DNA of 64,000 nt, from NCBI RefSeq assembly GCF_014640815.1, contig NZ_BMHM01000004.1:186001-250000 (forward strand). Reading direction: 5' to 3'. A program made the position numbers and the translations under genes. Source of the stretch: Vreelandella lutescens. Lineage in GTDB: Bacteria > Pseudomonadota > Gammaproteobacteria > Pseudomonadales > Halomonadaceae. The notes beneath the pieces were generated by a model, which did no database searches, was not told the DNA's origin, and saw only the letters and a list, made by a program, of their open reading frames with translations. Below are positions 55,976 through 64,000 of this stretch, one piece after another (positions within the stretch are counted from its first letter, which is position 1; each line of letters opens with the position of its first letter).

Positions 55976-58150
55976 TTACTTAGCCTTATGTACCTGACGC
56001 CATGCGTGCAGGAGCGGCTCGGTGTAGCCAGACGGCTGTACGCGGCCCTTGAACACTAGGTCAGAGGCGGCTTTGAACGCGGTAGAGCCTTCAAAGTCGG
56101 CGCTCATGGCGGTGTAAGTGGGGTCGCCAGCGTTCTGCTCATCAACCACTTTCGCCATGCGCTTTAGGGTTTCCTCAACGCGGGGCGCATCAACGATGCC
56201 ATGGTGCAGCCAGTTGGCAATGTGCTGGCTGGAGATACGCAGCGTGGCACGGTCTTCCATCAGGCCCACGTTGTGGATATCCGGCACTTTCGAGCAGCCG
56301 ACGCCGTGTTCAACCCAGCGTACGACGTAACCCAGAATGCCCTGGCAATTGTTATCCAGCTCTTGCTGAATCTCTTCCTCTGACCAGTTGGCGTTTGCCG
56401 CTACCGGTACGCTCAGCAGGTCGTCTAAGAAGTCAGGCTCGCCTTGGGCTTCCAGCTCGCGCTGAACGTCAGCAACGTTCACCTGATGGTAGTGCAGGGC
56501 GTGCAGGGCAGCGGCGGTGGGGGAAGGTACCCACGCAGTGTTGGCACCGGCTTTCGGGTGGCCAATCTTCTGTTCCAGCATGTTGTGCATCAGGTCCGGC
56601 ATGGCCCACATGCCTTTACCAATCTGGGCGCGGCCACGCAGGCCACAGGCCAAACCAACCTGCACGTTGTTTTTCTCGTAGGCGGTGATCCACGCGGCGC
56701 TCTTCATATCGCCTTTGCGAACCATCGGGCCTGCTTCCATGGCGGTGTGCATTTCATCACCGGTGCGATCCAGGAAGCCGGTGTTGATGAAGACTACGCG
56801 CGAGGTCGCTTCGGCAATACACGCCTTGAGGTTCACCGTGGTGCGGCGCTCTTCGTCCATGATGCCCATTTTCAGGGTGTCACGGCTCATGCCCAGAATG
56901 TCTTCCACGCGGCCAAACAGTTCGTTGGCGAAGGCGACTTCTTTCGGGCCGTGCATCTTCGGCTTCACGATATACACCGAGCCTGCGCGGGAGTTGCGCG
57001 GTTGGTCGGCGTCTTTCTTCAGGTCGTGCAGGGCCAGCAGCGAGGTCACCACCGCATCCAAAATGCCTTCCGGCAGTTCGTTGCCGTTCTCATCCAGCAC
57101 CGCAGGCGTGGTCATCAGGTGGCCCACGTTGCGCACGAACATCAGCGAACGGCCCGGCAGCGTGACGGTGTTGCCGTCAGTGGTTTGCCAAGTGCGGTCG
57201 GCGTGCAGCTTACGGGTAAAGGTTTTGCCGCCTTTTTCGATGTTCTCTTCCAGGTCGCCCTTCATCAGGCCGAGCCAGTTGTTGTACACGCCGACTTTAT
57301 CTTCAGAATCCACCGCCGCAACGGAGTCTTCGCAGTCCATGATGGCGGTCAGCGCGGCTTCAACGACCACGTCTTTGACGTGCGCCGGGTCGGTCTTACC
57401 GATCGAGTGGTTGGCATCGATCTGGATTTCCAGGTGCAGGCCGTTGTTGGCCAGCAGAATCGATTCGGGGGCGGAGGCGTCGCCGTTAAAGCCAATCAGC
57501 TTACCGGAGTCTTTCAGGCCGGTTTCACGGCCGCCTTCCAGGCTAACCACCAAGTGGCCATCGCGGATCACATACTTCACCGCATCCCGGTGAGAACCAG
57601 TGGCCAGCGGGGCGGCACGGTCCAGCACGCCACGGGCATAAGCGATGACTTTCTCGCCGCGTTTCGGGTTGAAGCTGGTGCCTTTTTCCGCGCCGTCCTC
57701 TTCGGAGATGGCGTCGGTGCCGTACAGCGCATCGTACAGGCTGCCCCAACGCGCGTTGGCCGCGTTCAGGGCGTAGCGGGCGTTGCTCACCGGTACTACC
57801 AGCTGCGGGCCTGCTTGCGTGGCCACTTCGCGGTCAACATTGGCGGTGGTGGCTTTCACGCTGTTCGGCGCGTCTACCAAGTAACCCGCTTCTTTCAGGA
57901 AGCTGCGGTAGGCGGGCATGTCGCTGACCGGGCCGGGGTTTTCACGGTGCCAAGCGTCCAGCTTCTCTTGCAGCGTGTCGCGCTCTTCGAGCAGTTGGCG
58001 GTTTTTTGGGGTCAAATCGTGGAACAGAGCATCGACACCGGCCCAGAAGGCGCTTTCGTCGACGCCGGTGCCCGGCAGAGCCTGCTCGTTGATGAAACGA
58101 TCTAGGTCGGCTGCCACCTGTAAACGGTGACGCGTGATACGCTCGCTCAT
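55976..58150 (-). CDS. glcB: Malate synthase G
   Basis: Condenses glyoxylate with acetyl-CoA to malate. At 724 residues it has the large G-isoform length. Features are [74 protein letters not shown] and [20 protein letters not shown] lies shortly before ATG 58150. It ends in a strong terminator at 55924-55954. Single gene; the glyoxylate source (glycolate oxidase or isocitrate lyase) is not in the window. Confidence 0.97.
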   Translation of the reverse strand: MSERITRHRLQVAADLDRFINEQALPGTGVDESAFWAGVDALFHDLTPKNRQLLEERDTLQEKLDAWHRENPGPVSDMPAYRSFLKEAGYLVDAPNSVKATTANVDREVATQAGPQLVVPVSNARYALNAANARWGSLYDALYGTDAISEEDGAEKGTSFNPKRGEKVIAYARGVLDRAAPLATGSHRDAVKYVIRDGHLVVSLEGGRETGLKDSGKLIGFNGDASAPESILLANNGLHLEIQIDANHSIGKTDPAHVKDVVVEAALTAIMDCEDSVAAVDSEDKVGVYNNWLGLMKGDLEENIEKGGKTFTRKLHADRTWQTTDGNTVTLPGRSLMFVRNVGHLMTTPAVLDENGNELPEGILDAVVTSLLALHDLKKDADQPRNSRAGSVYIVKPKMHGPKEVAFANELFGRVEDILGMSRDTLKMGIMDEERRTTVNLKACIAEATSRVVFINTGFLDRTGDEMHTAMEAGPMVRKGDMKSAAWITAYEKNNVQVGLACGLRGRAQIGKGMWAMPDLMHNMLEQKIGHPKAGANTAWVPSPTAAALHALHYHQVNVADVQRELEAQGEPDFLDDLLSVPVAANANWSEEEIQQELDNNCQGILGYVVRWVEHGVGCSKVPDIHNVGLMEDRATLRISSQHIANWLHHGIVDAPRVEETLKRMAKVVDEQNAGDPTYTAMSADFEGSTAFKAASDLVFKGRVQPSGYTEPLLHAWRQVHKAK

Positions 58151-58369
58151 GGGGTTCTCCTGTGGGGGTGCCCGTGGATGGTTTGACTGCCACGGTCAGG
58201 GTAGAAGTTGATTTATGGAAAATACTTCCACATCTGCGTTGGCATGTAAACAGCGTAGACCCTAAAGCGGTAAAATGCTCGACCAAATGATGAGAGCGGG
58301 CACAACCGCCGCTGTTATTTTGTGCTGTTACACAGCCCATGGAAGTGTGGCGTTCACGGAGAGACGTTA

Positions 58370-59338
58370 ATGCATAATTTCCAACACTTGGAAGGTCTGT
58401 TTCGGCAGGCGCAAGGTGAGTCGTCGCTCTCCCGCTTAACCCCGGGCGATGCGCTAACGGAAGCTGTGCATGACTACTTTCGCCACTACGGCTTAGAGAC
58501 GCTGCTCAACGACACCAGCGAAGTGCACGCCGGGTTTATCGATACTGGGCGGTTCGCGCTGTGGTGCCAAGTGTGGAGCCCGCCTGCGCCCACCGGCACC
58601 GCGTTTGTGATTCACGGCTACTTTGACCATTTAGGCTTGTACCGACACCTGCTCAGCTGCCTGCTGGCCAAAGGCTGGCGCGTGGTGCTGTGGGATTTAC
58701 CCGGCCACGGCCTTTCCAGCGGCCCCCGGGCGGAAATTGAAGACTTCGATGATTACCAGCACTGCCTAGCGCACCTGCAAGAGTCGCTGCAAACCCTGGG
58801 CATGGCACCGAAACCGTGGCTAGGCGTGGGCCAAAGCACCGGCGCGGCGATTCTAGCCACCGATGCGCTCACCCGCCGCGACACCGCTGGCTGGGCAGGC
58901 ATTGTACTGCTGGCCCCGCTGGTACGCCCCTGGCGCTGGAGCCAGGCCAGCTGGCTGCATTTAATCGCCAGCCCCTTTGTGAAAGAGCTGCCGCGCAAGT
59001 ATCGCCCCAACTCCACCGACGAGCAGTTCACCGCCTTTTTACGCGACCAAGACCCGCTACAGCCAGAGCGCCTAAGCGTGGCCTGGATTACCGCCATGCG
59101 CCGTTGGATGCCGCGGCTGTTGGCGCTTGAGCCCAACCCGCTGCCCACGCTGATTCTGCAGGGCGAGCAGGACCTCACCGTGGATTGGGAGTGGAACTTG
59201 GCCATCCTGGCGGAAAAATTTCCCAACGCGGAGATTCACCGCCACCCGGAAGCGCGCCACCATTTGGTGAACGAAGCAGAACCGATTCGCCAAGTGCTGT
59301 TTGAAGCGCTCGACCATTTTGTCGAAAACGTGCATTGA
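58370..59338 (+). CDS. Alpha/beta hydrolase, monoacylglycerol-lipase-like
   Basis: A 322-residue serine hydrolase of the S33/lysophospholipase type. ATG 58370 with GGAGA upstream is preferred to an open extension to 58322. Features are VIHGYFDHLGLYRHLL (oxyanion-hole HGYFDH), LPGHGLSSGPRAEI, the nucleophile in GVGQSTGAAIL, LILQGEQDLTVDW (Asp) and EARHHLVNE (His). No signal peptide, so cytoplasmic. An FMN reductase gene follows after 19 bp on the same strand. Substrate is unknown. Confidence 0.87.
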   Translation: MHNFQHLEGLFRQAQGESSLSRLTPGDALTEAVHDYFRHYGLETLLNDTSEVHAGFIDTGRFALWCQVWSPPAPTGTAFVIHGYFDHLGLYRHLLSCLLAKGWRVVLWDLPGHGLSSGPRAEIEDFDDYQHCLAHLQESLQTLGMAPKPWLGVGQSTGAAILATDALTRRDTAGWAGIVLLAPLVRPWRWSQASWLHLIASPFVKELPRKYRPNSTDEQFTAFLRDQDPLQPERLSVAWITAMRRWMPRLLALEPNPLPTLILQGEQDLTVDWEWNLAILAEKFPNAEIHRHPEARHHLVNEAEPIRQVLFEALDHFVENVH

Positions 59339-59357
59339 CCCCAACAAAGGAGAGGCC

Positions 59358-59945
59358 ATGACCGCCACCCAACCACCCAAAGTATTGGTTTTTGCGGGCA
59401 GCGCCCGGGAAGGCTCGCTTAATAAACAGCTGGCCAAACTGGCGGCTCAGCGCATTGAGGCGTTAGGCGGCAAAGCCACCTTTCTTGATTTAAAACAGTA
59501 CCCCTGCCCGCTGTTTGATGAAGACATTGAAGCGCAAGGCATGCCGGAGAACGTGCTGAAACTGCGTGAGATGTTGGCGGACCACCAAGCGCTGCTGATC
59601 GCTTCGCCGGAGTACAACGGCTTTATTACGCCGCTGCTAAAAAATACCCTGGACTGGCTCTCGCGCCCCTACGGCGACACTCCCGGCTTGGGGCTGTTTG
59701 CCGGTAAATGGGCTGCCCTGGTGGCCGCCTCCCCCGGTGGTTTAGGCGGCATTCGTGCGCTGCCGCTGGGCCAGCAGCTATTAGCGAACCTAAGCCTCAC
59801 CGTGCTGCCCCAGCCACTCTCGCTCCCCAAAGCAGGCAGCGCCTTCAACGACAGCGGTGTGCTGCACGACGAGGCCACGGGCCAAAAGCTGGATGCACTG
59901 TGCCAACGCTTGGTCGACTCCCTCGCGGCGACACACGCCCAATGA
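59358..59945 (+). CDS. NADPH-dependent FMN reductase family protein
   Basis: Flavodoxin-like reductase of 195 residues. ATG 59358 follows GGAGAGGCC. The FMN phosphate loop is FAGSAREGSLNKQLA, and ASPEYNGFITPLLKNTLDWLSR is the flavin-binding segment typical of the ArsH/ChrR/YieF group. Likely reduces quinones, chromate-type oxidants or flavin; the true substrate is not given by sequence. Convergent with comM, 10 bp apart. Confidence 0.9.
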   Translation: MTATQPPKVLVFAGSAREGSLNKQLAKLAAQRIEALGGKATFLDLKQYPCPLFDEDIEAQGMPENVLKLREMLADHQALLIASPEYNGFITPLLKNTLDWLSRPYGDTPGLGLFAGKWAALVAASPGGLGGIRALPLGQQLLANLSLTVLPQPLSLPKAGSAFNDSGVLHDEATGQKLDALCQRLVDSLAATHAQ

Positions 59946-59955
59946 CGAAGGGGGC

Positions 59956-61464
59956 TTATGCCCCTTTCAATAGCCGATCTAACTGCCGGTAGCCGATGGC
60001 TTCGATAAAGTGCGGCTGGGAAGGCTTGGGCTCGCCCTGTAAATCAGCCAGCGTCAGCGCCACGCGCAGCACGCGATGGTAGGCGCGGGCAGAGAGCTTG
60101 AGCTTTTCCAGCACGTCAGCGAGCCAAGCGCGCTCTTCATCATTGAGGGCGCAGGCGGCTTCCAGCGCTTTACCGCTGAGCTGGCTGTTGAGCGCGCCGC
60201 GAGCCATTTGCCTCTCCCGAGCCGCCATCACCCGCTCGCGCACCGCGCTGGAGGGCTCGCCCTGGGTTTGTGCAGTGAGCTGCTCTGGTGGTAGCGCGGG
60301 CACTTCCACTTGTAAATCGATTCGGTCCAATAAAGGGCCAGAGAGCCGTGCCTGGTAGCGCTGAATTTGGCTGGCGCTGCACTGGCAGCGTTGGCGCGGG
60401 TCGCCCAGGTGCCCGCAGGGGCAAGGGTTCATCGCGGCAACGAGCTGAAATTGAGCAGGATATCGGCGTTCATGGCTGGCGCGGGAGAGATGTATTTCCC
60501 CTGTTTCCAGCGGCTGGCGTAATACTTCTAACACGTTGCGGGAAAACTCCGGCAGCTCATCCAAAAACAGCACGCCGTGGTGCGCTAGCGAGATTTCACC
60601 CGGTTTGGGTTTTGAGCCGCCGCCGACCAGCGCGGCGGCGCTAGCGCTGTGGTGAGGTTGGCGAAAGGGCCGCTGGCCCCAGTCGGCTTCCAGCGCTAAG
60701 CCACATACCGAGCGCACCGCCGCCACCTGTAGCGCATCATCCTCTGACAGCGGCGGCAAAATGCCGGGTAAGCGGCTGGCCAGCATGGTTTTACCGGTGC
60801 CGGGTGGGCCTGCGAGTAATAGGTTATGGCCTCCTGCGGCAGCGACCTCTAACGCCCGGCGGGCCTGATGCTGGCCGCGCACGTCGGCTAAGTCCGCCAC
60901 CGGGGCGGTGGATTTAACGGAGGCTGAGAGCTGGTGGGGCTGAATTTTCTCCTGGCCCAGCAAGTGGGCCACCACTTGCCAGAGAGAGTCGGCGGGCAGC
61001 ACCGGTAAATCGCCCGCCAGGGCGGCTTCATCGGCGCAGGCGCGGGGCACAATCAGCGCTTTGTTAGCGCGGCGGGTAGCCAGCGCAAATGGCAGCACGC
61101 CGGGCACCGCCCGCAGCTTGCCATCCAAGGCCAGTTCCCCCGCGCACTCCATGCCTTCCAGCGCATCCACCGGGATTTGGCCAGAGGCGGCGAGGATGCC
61201 CAGCGCAATCGGCAAATCAAACCGGCCGCCCTCTTTGGGCAGATCCGCCGGGGCGAGGTTGAGGGTAATGCGTTTGGTGTTGGGGAAATCAAAACCCGCG
61301 TTGATCAAGGCGCTGCGCACCCGCTCGCGGCTCTCTTTTACGGCGGTTTCCGGCAAGCCCACCAGGGTTAACCCCGGCAAACCGTTAGCCAAGTGAACCT
61401 CTACATGTACCGCCGGTGCTTCCAACCCCACGCCTGCCCGCGTGGCCACAATTGCTAGTGTCAT
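59956..61464 (-). CDS. comM: Mg-chelatase-related AAA ATPase ComM/YifB
   Basis: Hexameric AAA+ helicase that promotes branch migration during natural transformation and recombination. ATG 61464 (GAGGGAG upstream) gives 502 residues. An N-terminal Lon-like domain (LTLVGLPETAVKESRERVRSA) is followed by Walker A GPPGTGKTML, Walker B GVLFLDELPEF, the Cys cluster MNPCPCGHLGDPRQRCQCS, sensor regions and a C-terminal SRAYHRVLRVALTLADL-like helix (LSARAYHRVLRVALT). No other competence genes are nearby. Confidence 0.94.
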   Translation of the reverse strand: MTLAIVATRAGVGLEAPAVHVEVHLANGLPGLTLVGLPETAVKESRERVRSALINAGFDFPNTKRITLNLAPADLPKEGGRFDLPIALGILAASGQIPVDALEGMECAGELALDGKLRAVPGVLPFALATRRANKALIVPRACADEAALAGDLPVLPADSLWQVVAHLLGQEKIQPHQLSASVKSTAPVADLADVRGQHQARRALEVAAAGGHNLLLAGPPGTGKTMLASRLPGILPPLSEDDALQVAAVRSVCGLALEADWGQRPFRQPHHSASAAALVGGGSKPKPGEISLAHHGVLFLDELPEFSRNVLEVLRQPLETGEIHLSRASHERRYPAQFQLVAAMNPCPCGHLGDPRQRCQCSASQIQRYQARLSGPLLDRIDLQVEVPALPPEQLTAQTQGEPSSAVRERVMAARERQMARGALNSQLSGKALEAACALNDEERAWLADVLEKLKLSARAYHRVLRVALTLADLQGEPKPSQPHFIEAIGYRQLDRLLKGA

Positions 61465-61581
61465 GGCGCTCCCTCGCAACGTCTCTCAATCGGCTCGCTC
61501 AGTTTAATGAGCTATCTCGTTGGCTAAGCCTACTTTATTTCAGGCGTTGAGCGCTACTGAGGTGGGCAGGCGGGTGGCGGG

Positions 61582-62451
61582 CTATTCAGCAAAATGTGCG
61601 TTCAGCGCGGTGGTCAGCTCGCGGGCAAAGCGCTGGGCGGAGGGCAGTGCGCCAAAGCTCCACACCGGCGGCAGGTGCAGTAGGTGGCCATTTTGAACAC
61701 TCGGCAGGTGCTGCCACAGGCCGCTTCCTTCCAACTGCTCTTCCACGCCAGCGGGGAGTGGGTCGACGACAACCAGCGTGGCATCCGGGTAGCGTGCCAG
61801 TGCTTCAATACCGGCCAGTGAAAACCCCCAGGCGTTGGTGGGCTGATCCCAGGCGTTGGGCAGCTCAAGCTGTTCCAGCACGGCGTTGTAGAGGCTGTTC
61901 TCACCAAACACCCGCACATGGCGGGCATCCATAAACTGCACCATCAGCAGTGGAGTGGTGTCGCTGCGCTGGTGGCGCAGTTCGGCCATTAGCTGTTGTG
62001 TGCTCTTGATCAGCGCTTCGGCTTCGGCGTTGCGATCAGTGAGCTCGCCCAACTGGCGGGTAAGGCTCTGCATCTCCTGCCACGTATCAGCGCCCGGTGA
62101 GTAGAGCGCGAAGGTGCCCACCGGGGCGATTTTCTCTAGCCGGGGAATTAGCCCGGTAAACATTGGCGAGAGCAGGGTTTGCTCGGGGGGCGATTGGGCC
62201 ATCAGCTCGAAGTTGGGCTGGGTGCGCAGGCCAATATCCATCACTCCCTCGGGAATGCGCGGCTCGCCCACCCAGTCGTGGTAGGCGGGCTGCTGCGCAA
62301 TGCCGCTCACGGGGGCATTGATGGCCAGCAGCGTTTCGGCAATGGTCCAGTCGATGGTGGCCCACTGGGCGTGGCTGGCGGTAGACAGCAGCAGGCCCGC
62401 CGCAAGCAGGCTGTGGCGAGCCAGGGTAAGCAGTTGGGGGAAGCAGCGCAT
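61582..62451 (-). CDS. Siderophore ABC transporter substrate-binding protein (FhuD-like)
   Basis: Periplasmic binding protein of 289 residues of the class III (BtuF/FhuD) type. ATG 62451 gives a signal peptide ending SHAQ; no lipobox. Features are WTIAETLLAINAPVSGIA, IPEGVMDIGLRTQPNFELMAQ, PDLILLSP replaced here by PEQTLLSPMFTG, VGTFALYSPGAD and ALARYPDATLVVVDP, matching ferric-hydroxamate FhuD proteins. A Fur-like box lies just upstream. ATPase and permease genes are not seen in the window. The TonB receptor is the upstream neighbour on the same strand. Confidence 0.85.
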   Translation of the reverse strand: MRCFPQLLTLARHSLLAAGLLLSTASHAQWATIDWTIAETLLAINAPVSGIAQQPAYHDWVGEPRIPEGVMDIGLRTQPNFELMAQSPPEQTLLSPMFTGLIPRLEKIAPVGTFALYSPGADTWQEMQSLTRQLGELTDRNAEAEALIKSTQQLMAELRHQRSDTTPLLMVQFMDARHVRVFGENSLYNAVLEQLELPNAWDQPTNAWGFSLAGIEALARYPDATLVVVDPLPAGVEEQLEGSGLWQHLPSVQNGHLLHLPPVWSFGALPSAQRFARELTTALNAHFAE

Positions 62452-62481
62452 GGGGTCTGTACCTAGCAATAAGCGCTTTAT

Positions 62482-62500
62482 TTAAACGATTATGTTTATC
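62482..62500 (-). promoter_or_regulatory. Fur-like box upstream of fhuD-like gene
   Basis: On the minus strand GATAAACATAATCGTTTAA matches 13 of 19 positions of the Fur consensus, 31 bp before the start ATG of the binding protein, in an AT-rich promoter-like stretch. Fits iron repression of siderophore uptake. Confidence 0.55.
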
Positions 62501-62515
62501 AATTGCAAATAGAAA

Positions 62516-62548
62516 CACCCAGGCACGCGCAGGGGGTGTGCCTGGGTG
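62516..62548 (-). terminator. Probable terminator after the TonB receptor gene
   Basis: CACCCAGGCAC (62516-62526) pairs perfectly with GTGCCTGGGTG (62538-62548) around an 11-nt loop. On the minus strand TTTCTATTTG follows. It separates the receptor from fhuD. Confidence 0.7.
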
Positions 62549-62558
62549 TGGGTACTGT

Positions 62559-64000
62559 CTAGAAACGGTAGTGAACGCTGGCGGTGACGCCGCGTTCGGC
62601 CCCGAAATAGCAGTACTCCAGAGAGTTACACGACGCCACGTACTCTTTATCCAGGGCGTTGTGTACATTCAGGCGAGTTTCGACGCCGTTGAGGCCTGCT
62701 TGGCTCCAGTCGTAGCCCAGCGTGGCGTCAACTAAAGTGTAGTCCGGCACTGTGGCGGTGTTGGCGCGGTCGGCGGCAATATCCGCGTAGTGGCGCACGC
62801 CCACGCCGATATCCACACCGCTCAGCCAACCCTCCTGCACCGCATAGTGCCCCCACAGCTGTACTTGATGACGGGGTGAGTAAATGGCGTTATTGCCCTG
62901 GTTGCCGTCGTCGCTTTTGGCGTAGGTAATGTCGGTAAAGCTGTAGCCTGCCTGTAGCGAGAGCGCCTCGGTGAGTTGGGTTTGAGCTTCTAGTTCGATG
63001 CCTTGCGACTCAATCTCGCCTACGGCGCGGTAGGGGTCGGTAGGCTGCTCTTTGGTGGCCACGTTCTCCTGGCTGATGCGGAACAGCGCCGCGCTGTACT
63101 GCTGCTGTTCGTTGGGCTGGTACTTCACGCCAGTTTCCCACTGCTCGCCCTCCATGGGGGCTAGCAGGTCGCCATTGGCGTCCACAAAGCTGGTGGGAGT
63201 AAAGGCCGTTGAGTAGCTGGCATAGGGCGCTAGGCCGTTATCGAACAGGTACACCACCCCGGCGCGGCCGCTAAACTGGGTGTCGCTGAGCGCGCTGGTA
63301 TTACCGCTGTCGCGGTTGGTGTTGTCGATATTCACCCAGTCAAAGCGTCCGCCCAGAGTTACGCGCCAGTTATCCACGGCGATTTGATCCTGAAGGTAGA
63401 CCCCGGTTTGCTCTAGCTCGTGGTTCTCCAGGATGGGCGCGTAGAACGCCAGCGGTTCGCTGCCGTAGACCGGGTTGAAAGCATCCAAAGAGGGAAACGC
63501 ACCGGAAGGCCAGGCAACCTCGTTCTCACGCTGCTGGTAATCCGCTCCCAGCAGCAGCGTGTGCTCCATAAAACCGCTGGTCAGGCGGGCCTCTAACTGG
63601 TTATCCACCGTGAAAGCCTGAAGCGACTCCTCGCTGCCGGAGTAGTAGCGGGTCAGTTCGTTTGAGGTCGGCGACGCCCAGCCAAAGCCATACACCTGAT
63701 TGAGCGTGACGTCTGAATTGAGATAGCGCAGCAGTTGGCGGGCGGTGACGCGGTCGTTAAAGCGGTGCTCAAAGGTATAGCCGAGCATGCGCTGGGTGCG
63801 CTCATAGGCGTCGTAGTCGGCTTCACCATCGAAGAAGTTATTGCTGATTTTGCGGCCATTACGAGCGATCACAGCGCCTTCATAGGGCACGCCGGAGTGG
63901 TAGCCGCCTTCCGGTTCGTCTTGCAGGTAGGCTTCTACGGTCAGGCTGGTGGCATCGGTGATGTCCCAGGTCAGCCTTGGCGCAATGGCGTAGCGCTCCT
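62559..64000 (-). CDS. TonB-dependent ferric-siderophore receptor (FhuA-like), 5' part cut by window edge
   Basis: C-terminal 480 codons of an outer-membrane beta-barrel; the frame runs open to the right edge, so the signal peptide, TonB box and most of the plug domain lie outside. Repeated amphipathic strands with FDWVNIDNTNRD, GRAGVVYLFDNGLAPYASYSTAFTP, the FhuA/FpvA-type SQGIELEAQTQL and the C-terminal aromatic VHYRF are typical. A Cys pair (ASCNSLEYCYFG) near the end is frequent in hydroxamate receptors. It is on the same strand as the FhuD-like gene, suggesting one siderophore uptake set. Confidence 0.92.
   Translation of the reverse strand, partial: ERYAIAPRLTWDITDATSLTVEAYLQDEPEGGYHSGVPYEGAVIARNGRKISNNFFDGEADYDAYERTQRMLGYTFEHRFNDRVTARQLLRYLNSDVTLNQVYGFGWASPTSNELTRYYSGSEESLQAFTVDNQLEARLTSGFMEHTLLLGADYQQRENEVAWPSGAFPSLDAFNPVYGSEPLAFYAPILENHELEQTGVYLQDQIAVDNWRVTLGGRFDWVNIDNTNRDSGNTSALSDTQFSGRAGVVYLFDNGLAPYASYSTAFTPTSFVDANGDLLAPMEGEQWETGVKYQPNEQQQYSAALFRISQENVATKEQPTDPYRAVGEIESQGIELEAQTQLTEALSLQAGYSFTDITYAKSDDGNQGNNAIYSPRHQVQLWGHYAVQEGWLSGVDIGVGVRHYADIAADRANTATVPDYTLVDATLGYDWSQAGLNGVETRLNVHNALDKEYVASCNSLEYCYFGAERGVTASVHYRF

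Noticed and set aside
56444..58105. A long open frame (553 codons) on the plus strand opposite glcB
   Set aside because: It is fully antisense to malate synthase G, has low-complexity Val/Ala/Gly/Arg composition, no recognisable motif and no ribosome-binding site. High-GC codon usage leaves such frames open by chance.

Overview
The window reads as chromosomal DNA of a moderately halophilic gammaproteobacterium of the Halomonadaceae (Halomonas/Vreelandella type). The main evidence is a full teaABCD ectoine TRAP uptake operon whose TeaA closely resembles the Halomonas elongata protein as I remember it. Supporting evidence is three TRAP transporters in 36 kb, moderately high GC, and gene orders shared with Pseudomonas (engB-cytochrome c4-dsbA-endonuclease) and with enterics (lptM-lysA-dapF-DUF484-xerC-yigB). 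I see no prophage, IS element, CRISPR array, rRNA or tRNA.

Layout. 1-8.3 kb: aromatic catabolism, with pcaH (cut by the left edge), pcaG, a TRAP transporter, an aromatic aldehyde dehydrogenase, an AraC regulator and pobA. Together they can take 4-hydroxybenzaldehyde or 4-hydroxybenzoate to protocatechuate and open its ring. 8.3-16 kb: mscL, the hemCDXY operon and a PAS-PAS-LOV-GGDEF-EAL protein. 16-25.3 kb: argH, lptM, lysA, dapF, DUF484, xerC, yigB, engB, cytochrome c4, dsbA and an EEP-family phosphodiesterase. 25.3-34.4 kb: a second TRAP system (Q-M-P order), thiD, a tandem Usp protein, a chalcone-isomerase-like protein, dtd, yheS and a TIGR02444 protein. 34.5-38.3 kb: teaABCD. 38.3-49.6 kb: a secreted FKBP with a PHA-depolymerase-like esterase, Sco1 with a membrane partner, an AEC carrier, a Fur-controlled small RNA candidate, ldhA, a GST, trmB-thiG-thiS, DUF423, a DUF411 copper protein and an MHYT-GGDEF-EAL protein. 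49.7-55.7 kb: a molybdenum aldehyde oxidoreductase (paoABC) with its cofactor genes mocA and xdhC, then a hotdog thioesterase. 55.7-64 kb: a cruciform-type palindromic element, glcB, a lipase-like hydrolase, an FMN reductase, comM and a siderophore-uptake pair (fhuD-like plus a TonB receptor cut by the right edge).

The least ordinary signals are regulatory. An iron-responsive sRNA candidate (about 42356-42490) sits behind a textbook promoter overlapped by a Fur box, and it carries a stretch antisense to a Shine-Dalgarno plus AUG. A complete LOV blue-light domain sits in a c-di-GMP enzyme. An identical 15-bp palindromic motif lies upstream of both the aromatic TRAP operon and pobA. Fur-like boxes lie in front of hemC and fhuD, a CueR-like promoter precedes the DUF411 gene, and a nested 150-bp inverted-repeat element lies between glcB and a thioesterase gene. 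All are sequence readings, and no searches were run.
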